Positions 7,502 to 15,839 of a stretch of DNA of 64,000 bases are shown piece by piece (position 1 is the first letter of the stretch; each line of letters starts with the position of its first letter). The translations under genes and the position numbers were made by a program. Source of the stretch: JAPXSY01 sp033812795 (GTDB taxonomy: Bacteria > Verrucomicrobiota > Kiritimatiellia > RFP12 > UBA1067); contig JAPXSY010000005.1 of assembly GCA_033812795.1 (NCBI GenBank), positions 1 through 64,000 of the forward strand, read 5' to 3'. The notes beneath the pieces are model-generated. The model did no database searches, had not been told where the DNA came from, and saw only the letters and a program-made list of their open reading frames with translations.

Positions 7502-9832
7502 ATGAATCGCGAACGCCTGGAACACCTCCGTGCCGAAATCCGGCGGCACGACCACCTCTACTATGTGGAGGCGCGCCCTGAAATCGGTGATGCGGATTAC
7601 GATGCGTTGTACCGCGAACTCGAAGCGCTCGAACGCGCGCACCCCGAATGGGTCACCCCCGACTCCCCGACCCAACGCGTGGGCGGTGCCCCCCTCGACG
7701 CCTTCCGGCAGGTCCGCCACGATCCGCCGATGATGAGCCTCGACAAAACGCACTCGCGCGGCGACCTGACCGATTTCGACGCCTTCCTGCGCCGCCAGAT
7801 GCCCGATGAGGTCTGGGATTACGTGGTGGAACCCAAAATCGACGGCGTGGCCTTTTCGCTGGTGTATGCCCGCGGTGCCCTGACGCGTGCCGCCACGCGC
7901 GGTAACGGCGAGGTGGGCGATGACATCACCGCGAATATCCGGACCCTCCGCTCGATCCCGCTCGTCCTCCGGGACGCCCCCTCGCTGCTTGAAGTGCGCG
8001 GGGAGGTCTACATGACGCGCGAGGGGTTCGCCGCGCTCAACCGCCGCATGGAGGAGGCAGGTCGCGAGCCCTTCATGAACCCCCGGAACGCCGCAGCCGG
8101 ATCACTCAAACAGCTCGACCCCCGCGAAGTCGCGCGCCGTCCGCTCGACGCCGTGCTTTATGCGGCGGTCGACGGTAGCGGCGTGGAGTTCCCGACCCAC
8201 GGCGGTCTGCTCGCGCGCCTCGCGGAATGGGGTTTCCGCACCCCGCCTTGGCAACGGCTCTGTGTGGATATCCAGGCGGTTCTCGACGCTATCGACGAAC
8301 TGCAAAGCCTGCGGCACGCGTTCCCGTTCGAGATCGACGGCGCGGTCATCAAGGTCAACCGCCGCGATCTGTACGCCCGGCTCGGCAGCACCGCCAAAGC
8401 CCCGCGCTGGGCGCGGGCCTTCAAATACGAACCGGAACGCGCCACCACGCGCATCGGATCCGTCACCGTGCAGGTCGGCCGCACCGGTGTGCTCACACCG
8501 GTGGCGGAACTCACGCCCGTATTGCTCGCCGGTTCGGAAATCGCCCGCGCCACCCTGCACAACGCGGATGAGATCGCCCGTAAAGACATCCGCATCGGAG
8601 ACCGCGTCTGGATCGTCAAGGCCGGGGATGTCATCCCGGCGGTGGAGAGCGTGCAGACCGAAGAGCGCGACGGCACGGAGCGCGTCTTCGTCATGCCGTC
8701 CGTCTGTCCCGAATGCGGCGGCGCGGTCGTGCGTCTGGAAGGCGAAGTTGCCCACCGCTGCACCAATCCCGCCTGTCCCGCGCAGCGCGTCGGCCGCCTC
8801 GAACATTTCGCCTCGCGTGACGCCCTCGACATCCGCGGCATCGGCGGCAAGGTCGCCGAAGCCCTGGTCGCGCAAGAATGGGTACGCGATCCGCTCGATC
8901 TCTTCGACCTGACCCTGCCGCAACTGGAGGCCTTCCGCATCGGCGATGAGCAGAGCGGCACGCGCAAATTCGGCAAGAACGCGCAGACCGCGCTACAATC
9001 TCTGGAAGCAGCCCGCACCCTGCCGTTGGACCGTTGGCTCTTTGCGACCGGCATCCCCAGCATCGGTGTGACCGTGGCAGAACAGATCGCATCCGTGCAT
9101 AAGAACTTCTCCAGCCTTGCGGAATCACCAACCCTTCAAGCCGTGCTCAGATTGGACGAGCTTTATGCCCAAGCCACAACCGTCAACCCGCGCTCGACCG
9201 CCAACCGGCCCAAGGACGAGGCCGAACGCGAAGAGCGGCAGAACCTCTTCAATCGCATCTGCGGTGAGATCGGCGTGACGGGTGACGCGCTGGTCGCGGC
9301 GGACGCCGCGACCCGGACGCCCGGCAGCACCCTGCCGCCATACTACACCTGCAAGATCAAACCCGAAGCCGCCAAGGCGGTCCTCGCCTTCTTTGCCTCC
9401 GAATACGGCGCGCGCTACCTCCAGCGCTTGAAGGACCTCGGCATTGACCCGTGCGCCCGGCCCAAACCGGCCGCCGTGGAGGGACCGCTTGCCGGGCTTA
9501 CCTTCGTCCTGACCGGAACGCTCTCGCAGCCGCGTCGCACCCTTGCCGCCCGGATCCGGACCGCGGGCGGTACGGTGCAGGACACCGTCACCCGGCAGAC
9601 CCGCTATCTGGTGGCGGGAACAGACGCGGGAGGCGTGAAATGCGACAAGGCGCGTGCGCTCGGCACGGAAATCCTGGACGAGGCCGGACTGGAAAGTCTG
9701 CTCGGCGGCACACCGCAAAACACGCCCCCCACCCCGCCGCCCAGCGCGACGCCTACCCCGCCACCCGGTGCCCAAGCCGCATACCGCCAAACCGAACTGT
9801 TCCCGTCGCGATCCGTTGACTTTCGGGGTTGA
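7502..9832 (+). CDS. ligA: NAD-dependent DNA ligase LigA
   Basis: Seals nicks during replication and repair using NAD+. The order is standard: domain Ia (HLRAEIRRHDHLYYV, residues 5-19), adenylation domain with Lys112 in KIDG, OB fold, four-Cys zinc finger (CPECGG...CTNPACPAQ), helix-hairpin-helix domain, and BRCT domain (AGLTFVLTGTLSQPRRTLA). At 776 residues it is about 100 longer than usual. Extra material sits after GIPSIGVTVAEQIASVHKN (a charged segment with NRPKDEAEREERQ) and there is a Pro-rich tail after the BRCT. The start at 7502 has GGAG upstream; an upstream in-frame extension runs back into the patatin gene. A promoter for the next gene overlaps its stop codon. Confidence 0.96.
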   Translation: MNRERLEHLRAEIRRHDHLYYVEARPEIGDADYDALYRELEALERAHPEWVTPDSPTQRVGGAPLDAFRQVRHDPPMMSLDKTHSRGDLTDFDAFLRRQMPDEVWDYVVEPKIDGVAFSLVYARGALTRAATRGNGEVGDDITANIRTLRSIPLVLRDAPSLLEVRGEVYMTREGFAALNRRMEEAGREPFMNPRNAAAGSLKQLDPREVARRPLDAVLYAAVDGSGVEFPTHGGLLARLAEWGFRTPPWQRLCVDIQAVLDAIDELQSLRHAFPFEIDGAVIKVNRRDLYARLGSTAKAPRWARAFKYEPERATTRIGSVTVQVGRTGVLTPVAELTPVLLAGSEIARATLHNADEIARKDIRIGDRVWIVKAGDVIPAVESVQTEERDGTERVFVMPSVCPECGGAVVRLEGEVAHRCTNPACPAQRVGRLEHFASRDALDIRGIGGKVAEALVAQEWVRDPLDLFDLTLPQLEAFRIGDEQSGTRKFGKNAQTALQSLEAARTLPLDRWLFATGIPSIGVTVAEQIASVHKNFSSLAESPTLQAVLRLDELYAQATTVNPRSTANRPKDEAEREERQNLFNRICGEIGVTGDALVAADAATRTPGSTLPPYYTCKIKPEAAKAVLAFFASEYGARYLQRLKDLGIDPCARPKPAAVEGPLAGLTFVLTGTLSQPRRTLAARIRTAGGTVQDTVTRQTRYLVAGTDAGGVKCDKARALGTEILDEAGLESLLGGTPQNTPPTPPPSATPTPPPGAQAAYRQTELFPSRSVDFRG

Positions 9833-9858
9833 CTCTCTTCCCTTCCCTTTCGCATAAT
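9829..9858 (+). promoter_or_regulatory. Sigma-70 promoter for the MgtE fusion gene
   Basis: TTGACT (9829-9834), 18-nt spacer, CATAAT (9853-9858). The -35 box overlaps the stop codon of ligA. It argues that the coding region starts downstream, at GTG 9931. Confidence 0.65.
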
Positions 9859-9930
9859 GACTGCCAATCGTGGAAGTGGGAACCCGTTTGTTTTCAGTCT
9901 ACCCTTCATCCTTTTTACCGGTCAAAAGCA

Positions 9931-11787
9931 GTGATTCCAATTCTCAAAGCTATCGCTGAAGGACGGTTGATCGAGCTGCCGCCCTGCGACAAAAATCAGG
10001 CACTCCGCACGCTTGCGGAAAAACTTTGTGCCTCTGCCGACATACCGGCGGAGTACAACGTTTTCGAAAATGTCATTCGGCGTGAAAAGCAGGCCATAAC
10101 CTACCTCAAATATGGTATCGCCTGTCCGCACGCCCGCTCGGAAGAGCATGGCGGCGAGATGGCTTGCGTTATAGGCTGGAGCCCTGACGGCATTGATTAC
10201 GGTAACACTGACGGATGGCCTGTGCATCTGATCCTGATGTACTACATCCCCGGCTCTGCCCGTAACGCCTATCTGACTGAATTGGCGACGCTTGCCCGGG
10301 CTATCGAGGACGACGAGACCAAGCACGAATTGGTTAACCTCAAAGATCTGGAGGACGTCCAGTCCCGTCTTGAATCGTGGATCGCGACAATTGAGGGACG
10401 TGAGGACGCAGAGGATGACCGCGAGCAGGTGCGCCGCGCCACCAGCACAGTCCTCAGCCAACTGCTGATGCCCGACATCATCGAGATGTTGGAGGATCGG
10501 CGGTTTAACGACCTGCGCATTTTCCTCGCTGCGCAGCCCACCCCGGAAATCGCGGAGTTGATCGCGGCGCTTCAGACATCCGACCAGTTGCTGGTGTTCC
10601 GCCTGTTGCCGCGAAGCATGGCCGGTGAGGTCTTCTCCCTGCTCGAATACCCCTCCCAGAACCTGTTGCTGGAAAATATGGCGCAGGACGAGACGCGTCA
10701 TGTTCTCACAGCACTTTCGCCGGACGACCGGACCGCGCTGTTCGAGGAGTTACCGGCCAACGTGTTACAGGGGCTGCTGAATCTGTTGAGCGACAAAGAC
10801 CGCAGACAGGCCCTCAGTCTGCTCAGCTACCCGAAGGACAGTGTTGGGCGTTTGATGACCAACCGCTATGTCTTCGCCCGTGAAGAGTGGACCGTCGCAA
10901 GAACGCTGGAACAAATCCGCGCCATGGGCAATGATTCGGAAACCGTCATGATGATTTACATCATTGACGAGCGCGGCGTTTTGGTAGACGAACTGGTGCT
11001 GCGCAAACTGATCCTCGCTGATCCGGACACGCCTATATCATCCTTGATGGACCACCAATATGTGGCGCTGCACTCTTTGCAAGACCGTGAAGAGGCGGTC
11101 ATGGTGTTCAAGAAATACGACCTGCATGTCCTTCCGGTCGTCGACTCGGAGGGTGTACTGTTGGGGATCGTCACGAACGACGACATTCTCGACGTCTCCG
11201 AAGAAGAGGCCACCGAAGACATCCATAAGGGTGTGGCCATCATGCCGCTGAGCGCGGGCTACCTCAGAACGTCGCTCTCCATACTATATCGCAGCCGCTT
11301 GCCGTGGCTGGTGACGCTGGTGTTCGTGAATATCTTTTCCGGAGCGGGCATTGCGCACTTCGACACCTTGATCGGATCGTTCGTGGCCTTGGTTTTCTTC
11401 TTGCCGCTGCTGATCGCCAGCGGCGGTAACGCTGGCGCACAATCCGCCACGCTGGTCATCCGCGGCATGGCCCTCGGCGAATTGACGCTGAAGGATTTCA
11501 TGAAGGTTTTATGGCGCGAGATTGTGGTTTCGCTGAGCCTCGGGATCTCCATGTCGGCGGCGGTGTTCGTTTTGGCCTGGTGGCGTGGCGGCCTGCGTAT
11601 CGGTGTGGTGGCCGCGCTATCCATGACTCTGATCGTGGTGAGCGGCAGCTTGATCGGCATGACCTTACCGTTCATTCTGCGCAAGCTCAAGATCGACCCC
11701 GCCGTGGCCAGCAGTCCGCTGGTGACCTCGCTGGCCGACATTCTGGGGGTGTTCATTTATCTGGGCATCGCTTCCGCTTTGCTCTAA
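9931..11787 (+). CDS. mgtE: MgtE-type Mg2+ transporter with N-terminal PTS EIIA-like domain
   Basis: A 618-residue fusion. Residues 1-145 look like a PTS EIIA (fructose/nitrogen type) domain, with His67 in GIACPHAR at the usual phospho-acceptor position (compare GIAIPHG). Residues about 150-310 match the helical MgtE N domain (repeated LPxxxAxxLxxLL units), about 315-440 a CBS pair (VGRLMTNRYVFAREEWTV; DLHVLPVVDSEGVLLGIVT), and 450-618 five membrane helices with ASGGNAGAQSATLVIRGMA and the end motif DPAVASSPLVTSLADILGVF. MgtE imports Mg2+ and is gated by Mg2+ bound at the CBS/N domains. The EIIA domain suggests an additional phosphorylation input. GTG 9931 is chosen because the promoter lies just upstream; the ribosome site is weak. 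Confidence 0.85.
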   Translation: MIPILKAIAEGRLIELPPCDKNQALRTLAEKLCASADIPAEYNVFENVIRREKQAITYLKYGIACPHARSEEHGGEMACVIGWSPDGIDYGNTDGWPVHLILMYYIPGSARNAYLTELATLARAIEDDETKHELVNLKDLEDVQSRLESWIATIEGREDAEDDREQVRRATSTVLSQLLMPDIIEMLEDRRFNDLRIFLAAQPTPEIAELIAALQTSDQLLVFRLLPRSMAGEVFSLLEYPSQNLLLENMAQDETRHVLTALSPDDRTALFEELPANVLQGLLNLLSDKDRRQALSLLSYPKDSVGRLMTNRYVFAREEWTVARTLEQIRAMGNDSETVMMIYIIDERGVLVDELVLRKLILADPDTPISSLMDHQYVALHSLQDREEAVMVFKKYDLHVLPVVDSEGVLLGIVTNDDILDVSEEEATEDIHKGVAIMPLSAGYLRTSLSILYRSRLPWLVTLVFVNIFSGAGIAHFDTLIGSFVALVFFLPLLIASGGNAGAQSATLVIRGMALGELTLKDFMKVLWREIVVSLSLGISMSAAVFVLAWWRGGLRIGVVAALSMTLIVVSGSLIGMTLPFILRKLKIDPAVASSPLVTSLADILGVFIYLGIASALL

Positions 11788-11801
11788 AAGGAGGGCGTTA
11801 C

Positions 11802-13223
11802 ATGCAGACAAGAAGGGAGTTTATCGGGGGCGCGGCGGCTGTATTCAGCCTTGCCGGGTGTCAGTCGACGGGGCGGTTCGCAGCCAGGCCCGATCTCAAG
11901 TTCGGGGTCATCAGCGACACCCACGTGACCACACCGGAATCGACAGCCCGGCTGCGCGAGGCGTTACGTTATTTCAGGCGGCGGGGTGCTGATGCGGTCA
12001 TGATCGCAGGCGACCTTACCGACTGGGGTCTCAAAAGCGGGTATGACTATTTGGCGGAAGCCTGGAAAGACGAGATGGCCGGGACCGGCATCGAGCTGCT
12101 GATGTGCACGGGCAACCATGACTACGACGGCTGGTGGTACGGCGATATGACGCTCGACATGCACATGCAGGGTTATTCCGAGGATGACGCCTTGTGTGAT
12201 CTGGGAATGGGCGAATGCTGGGAAAAGTCCTTCGGAGAGCAGTTCGGAGAAATTCGCCGCCGCACCATCAAGGGTTACCATTTCATCAGCGCGGAGTTCA
12301 ACTGGAAAAACAAAACCTGCGGCGATGAGATGATCGCCAAATGGCTCAGCGACCATGCGGATGAATTGAAGACACCCGGACGGCCCTTTTTCTTTTTCCG
12401 CCACATACCGATTCCGGGCGTGGCGGCGGGCGCGTCCAAAGATGACAAACCCAATCCGCTGAAAACAACGCTCGACGGCTTTGCCAATGGCTTCGTATTC
12501 ACCGGACACACGCACCGGACGCTCAATGATGAAAAGTCCATTTGGCAGGATGGCTTCACGGCGATTTCGGTTCCGTCGCTGAGCTACACCTCGGCACCCC
12601 GGGGATATGACAACGGTTCCGACAGCCGCAAAGGCGACTCAACGTTGGGAATGCGCCGGATTCCTTCACGCGAAAACCTCGAACAGCCGCAGGGCTTCTT
12701 TGTCTCGGTCTATCCGACCCGGGTGGAGATCGAACGCCATGACTTTGGCGAGCGCACGGACATTGCCGATCCCTGGATTGTGCCAGAGGGCAAAAAGCCC
12801 TATACGTTCGAGGCGCAGCGGAACCGGGTTCCGGTTCCGCAGTTTCCCAGTGGGGCAACTGTCCGGACATTTGTGAGCAACGGCGACACCCGGAACGGAC
12901 GCTGGACGATTTTCATGACGCTGGAGTTCCCGGCTGCCAAAGCGACCAAGGGGCGGGCTTTCGACTATGAGGTGCGGGCCGAGATGACGGACGGAACCGT
13001 AGCGGCGGTCAAGCGTTTCCTCTCGCCGACCTTCCACCGTGCCCATTGGCGGGATGCCGACGTGTTGCGCTTTGACTTTGACGGGATGTCCTTGCCGGAC
13101 AACGGGGACTATCGTTTGAAGGTCTATCCGCGGAACAGCCTGGGCGTGGCGGGACGCCCCATCGCCTCATGTCTCTTTTCCCCGAAGCCGGGCAAAGCAA
13201 CAGTACAGAAAAAGCGCGGCTGA
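11802..13223 (+). CDS. Tat-exported calcineurin-like metallophosphoesterase
   Basis: A 473-residue protein. RREFIGGAAAVFSLAGC at the N-terminus combines a twin-arginine signal with a lipobox, so it is probably exported folded and lipid-anchored. The dinuclear-metal phosphoesterase motifs follow in order: SDTHV, AGDLTDWG, CTGNHDYDG, a later His in FRHIPIPG and TGHTHR. The C-terminal ~150 residues (from about PQFPSGATVRTFV) form a beta-rich accessory domain. The substrate is not evident. AAGGAGG precedes the ATG by 7 nt, and the gene starts 14 nt after the MgtE fusion stop. A terminator follows. Confidence 0.85.
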   Translation: MQTRREFIGGAAAVFSLAGCQSTGRFAARPDLKFGVISDTHVTTPESTARLREALRYFRRRGADAVMIAGDLTDWGLKSGYDYLAEAWKDEMAGTGIELLMCTGNHDYDGWWYGDMTLDMHMQGYSEDDALCDLGMGECWEKSFGEQFGEIRRRTIKGYHFISAEFNWKNKTCGDEMIAKWLSDHADELKTPGRPFFFFRHIPIPGVAAGASKDDKPNPLKTTLDGFANGFVFTGHTHRTLNDEKSIWQDGFTAISVPSLSYTSAPRGYDNGSDSRKGDSTLGMRRIPSRENLEQPQGFFVSVYPTRVEIERHDFGERTDIADPWIVPEGKKPYTFEAQRNRVPVPQFPSGATVRTFVSNGDTRNGRWTIFMTLEFPAAKATKGRAFDYEVRAEMTDGTVAAVKRFLSPTFHRAHWRDADVLRFDFDGMSLPDNGDYRLKVYPRNSLGVAGRPIASCLFSPKPGKATVQKKRG

Positions 13224-13271
13224 GAGAAGCGCTGTCCGATACAGAAGAGGGGCTGCAGCACTAATGGCAGA

Positions 13272-13302
13272 ACTCGGGTATCAACCCCTGAGTCATTTTT
13301 TC
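13272..13302 (+). terminator. Terminator after the metallophosphoesterase gene
   Basis: ACTCGGG and CCCCTGAGT pair (7 bp with one bulged base), followed by CATTTTTTC. Confidence 0.55.
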
Positions 13303-13323
13303 TTAAAGTGAGGCCTGAAGGGC

Positions 13324-13683
13324 TCACTCATATGCGCATACACCGGTGCGCGGAGAATTGACGAGTTTGAGGCAATAGCATTCACCTGTTTTTCTCCGCT
13401 TTTTGGCGCATGCCGCACAAAAAACGGTGTCTTTGCAGGCACCATATCCCGTCATGGCATCAACCCGTACCACCGGCTTGCCGCAGTCCGCGCATACCCA
13501 TGCGGGCGGATCGTTCCGCGCCAGCACAATCGGGACGTCCAACGGCACGTCATGTCTCTGTGATGCGCCGACCACTTTCAGGACAAGCTCGGTCGTGGAT
13601 CCGAAATCGTACTCATACGTGAACGTCATGCCTTTGGTCAGCACCTTCCCAAGTTCAATGTCGTTTTCCTTTTCCTTTCTCAC
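13324..13683 (-). CDS. Cys-rich protein related to the tail of pRiA4b ORF-3-like proteins
   Basis: A 119-residue product that starts at GTG 13683 right after an in-frame stop. FTYEYDFGSTTELVLKVVG resembles the Y-YDFGD-W-H block of the pRiA4b ORF-3 family, which travels with transposons and plasmids. It is followed by four CxxC-type pairs (CADCGKP, CAACAKK and others) that could hold zinc. Family members are normally longer at the N-terminus, so this may be a truncated copy. Weak start, no clear promoter. Confidence 0.45.
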   Translation of the reverse strand: MRKEKENDIELGKVLTKGMTFTYEYDFGSTTELVLKVVGASQRHDVPLDVPIVLARNDPPAWVCADCGKPVVRVDAMTGYGACKDTVFCAACAKKRRKTGECYCLKLVNSPRTGVCAYE

Positions 13684-13947
13684 CTGAAAACCTCAAACTT
13701 CTTAGCGTTAAGAACCACGTAGCCGTCATTTTACAGCAACAGGCCGACAAGCTTCCAGACCAAAACAGCCATACGGTGACTGAAACTGTGGTTTTACTTC
13801 GTTGCACCGCACCTAGGATTCAGGCGCCAGGGTTCAGTTGGAAAGGGTGAGAGACATGATTGACAAGATTGACATGATTAAGAATGGCCCGCTGCGCGGG
13901 TGATTTTGGAAGATGCCGCAGACCAGAAGTTTTCTTCCTTGAGCGTT

Positions 13948-14206
13948 TTAATCTTGTAATCCTGGCTTACAGTTTAACGCTCCCGTCACCACCGCGTCCT
14001 CGCCCGGAACCCCGGACGGCCGACTTACCGATAACTTCAATCAGAAATCCTGTTAATCCTGTAATCCTGGCTTAAAGTTTAACGCTCCCGTCACCACCCC
14101 GTCCTCGCCCGGAACCCCGGACGGCCGACTTACCGATAACTTCAATCAGAAATCCTGTTAATCCTGTAATCCTGGCTTAAAGTTTAACGTTCCCGTCACC
14201 ACCGCG
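13948..14206 (+). repeat. Tandem repeat, 105-bp period, about 2.4 copies
   Basis: AGTTTAACG recurs at 13971, 14076 and 14181, i.e. exactly every 105 bp. The unit includes CGGACGGCCGACTTACCGAT and TCCTGTTAATCCTGTAATCC. Copies differ at only a few bases; the third breaks off after CACCACCGCG. Confidence 0.9.
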
Positions 14207-14209
14207 CTT

Positions 14210-14257
14210 GCCCGAAATGTTTTCGGGCTTGACGGCTTTTGCCCCCCATCGCACAAT
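14210..14257 (+). promoter_or_regulatory. Promoter with upstream palindrome for the ceramidase-like gene
   Basis: A perfect inverted repeat GCCCGAAA-TGT-TTTCGGGC (14210-14228) abuts the -35 box TTGACG (14229-14234). A 17-nt spacer and the -10 box CACAAT (14252-14257) follow. The palindrome is placed as an operator or activator site; it could also be a terminator for anything read from the left, but there is no U-run. Confidence 0.6.
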
Positions 14258-14286
14258 AGTTTCCACCACAAAAGACAAGGAATCGT

Positions 14287-15723
14287 ATGAAACGGATAAA
14301 GATGGTGGTGTTGGGCATTACACTGTTTTCCGCGTTGAGTGTCTGCGCGGCGGGCACGTTCCGTGCGGGGGCGGCAAAGGGCAACATCACGCCGGAGCTT
14401 GGCGGAAAGATTGTCGGCGGATTCAGTCCGTTCCCGTCCACGCACGTGCATGACGATTTGTGGGTGCGCGTCGTGGTTCTGGATGACGGGAAAACACGTG
14501 TGGCCCTAGCCGTGTGCGACCTGATCGGCATCTCGCAAGACGTGAGCGACAAAGCCCGGCAACTGGTGCAAGAGGAGACGGGACTGCCAGCCAGAAACCT
14601 TCTCGTTGCCGCGACGCACACCCACTCGGCGACCAGCGCCCGGGGGAACAGTGATTTTTCAGAAAAGAATCCTGAAATGGACGCGTACCAGAAGTTTGTG
14701 ACCCGGCGCATCGCGGACACGGTGCGCTGCGCCGTCAACAACCTCGCGCCCGCCCAGATCGGCTGGGGCACCGCCAGCGAGCCGCGCCACGTCTTTAACC
14801 GCCGCTGGCACATGAAACCCGGCACCAATCCAATGAACCCGCTCGGCGGAACGAATGATATCGTGCGTTTCAACCCCGGACACCTCAACCCGAACTTGGT
14901 CAAACCCGCCGGGCCCACCGATCCCGAAATCTGCTTCTTCGCCTTGCAGACCCCGGAAGGCAAGCCGGTCGCGTTATTCGCGAACTACTCCCTGCACTAT
15001 GTGGGCGGCGTGCGCGGCGCAGACATCTCGGCAGACTACTTCGGGATGTTCAACGACCGCATCCAGCAGCTCCTTAATGCAGACCGGCAGTCCCCCTCCT
15101 TCATCTCTATCCTCAGTAACGGGACCAGCGGTGACATCAACAACATCGACTTCTCCAAAAAACATGAGAAAATGCCCCCGTACGCAAAAATGCGGATCGT
15201 GGCTCATGACGTGGCGGAAAAGGTGCATGCCGCTTACCGCGAACTCAAGTGGCACGACCATGTAACCGTCGGCGCCGCGTTCGAGGAGATCGAGCTCCAA
15301 TTGCGCAAGCCCACGCCCGAACAAGTTGCGTATGCCAAAGCCTTCTTTGCCGAACAAAAGGAGAATGTCAAACCAGACCCGTGGCGGCAAAGTTACGCGA
15401 ACCGGATCATGCAGCATGACCGTTCTCCCGCGACGTGGAAGTTCCCCTTGCAGGCCTTCCGGATCGGCGATGTCGGAATCTCATGCATACCGTTCGAGGT
15501 CTTCTGCGAGATCGGCTTAGAGTTAAAGCAGCGGGTGCCGTTCAAACCGTCGTTCACCGTGGAACTCGCGAACGGGACTTATGGCTACCTGCCGAATCCC
15601 AGACAACACGCGCTGGGCGGTTATGAGACCTGGCTCGGCTCCAACCGGGTCGAGATCGAAGCGTCAACCAAGATCGTCGACCGCCTGTTGGAGATGTTCA
15701 CACGCCTGCAAAAAGGGGAGTGA
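14287..15723 (+). CDS. Exported neutral/alkaline ceramidase-family protein
   Basis: A 478-residue protein with a cleavable signal peptide (MKRIKMVVLGITLFSALSVC-AAG). AGAAKGNITPELGGKIVGGF is the family opening. AATHTHSATSARGN supplies zinc-ligand histidines, and SNGTSGDINNIDF sits where ceramidases have the nucleophile loop. The family hydrolyses the N-acyl bond of ceramides, but many bacterial members of this length are uncharacterised and lack the C-terminal immunoglobulin-like domain, as here. AAGG lies 6 nt before the ATG, and a promoter with palindrome precedes it. It converges on the ThuA/PHP-like gene. Confidence 0.8.
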   Translation: MKRIKMVVLGITLFSALSVCAAGTFRAGAAKGNITPELGGKIVGGFSPFPSTHVHDDLWVRVVVLDDGKTRVALAVCDLIGISQDVSDKARQLVQEETGLPARNLLVAATHTHSATSARGNSDFSEKNPEMDAYQKFVTRRIADTVRCAVNNLAPAQIGWGTASEPRHVFNRRWHMKPGTNPMNPLGGTNDIVRFNPGHLNPNLVKPAGPTDPEICFFALQTPEGKPVALFANYSLHYVGGVRGADISADYFGMFNDRIQQLLNADRQSPSFISILSNGTSGDINNIDFSKKHEKMPPYAKMRIVAHDVAEKVHAAYRELKWHDHVTVGAAFEEIELQLRKPTPEQVAYAKAFFAEQKENVKPDPWRQSYANRIMQHDRSPATWKFPLQAFRIGDVGISCIPFEVFCEIGLELKQRVPFKPSFTVELANGTYGYLPNPRQHALGGYETWLGSNRVEIEASTKIVDRLLEMFTRLQKGE

Positions 15724-15839
15724 CGCAAGTTGCAGGCTGCGAGCCAGCAGCGTTTGAACCTTGAAACACAAGAAACTTCATGGAAATCAGGGACACCCCT
15801 CGGCGTCTTGGCGGTTTGCTCAAGGGATCCACGAGCGCG

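Larger units (their letters stand above)
13684..14286. other. Intergenic region with tandem repeat, palindrome and promoter
   Basis: No gene seen. 13690-13947 has no recognised feature apart from short GATTGACA-type repeats near 13857-13880. The remainder holds the 105-bp tandem repeat, an inverted repeat and the promoter of the ceramidase-like gene, given separately. Confidence 0.6.

Noticed and set aside
9829..9930. Upstream in-frame extension of the MgtE fusion
   Set aside because: It starts at a TTG inside the -35 box and would run through the -10 box; the EIIA domain begins at GTG 9931.
13948..14206. CRISPR-like array
   Set aside because: The 105-bp unit is continuous with no separate repeat and spacer parts, and no cas genes are near.
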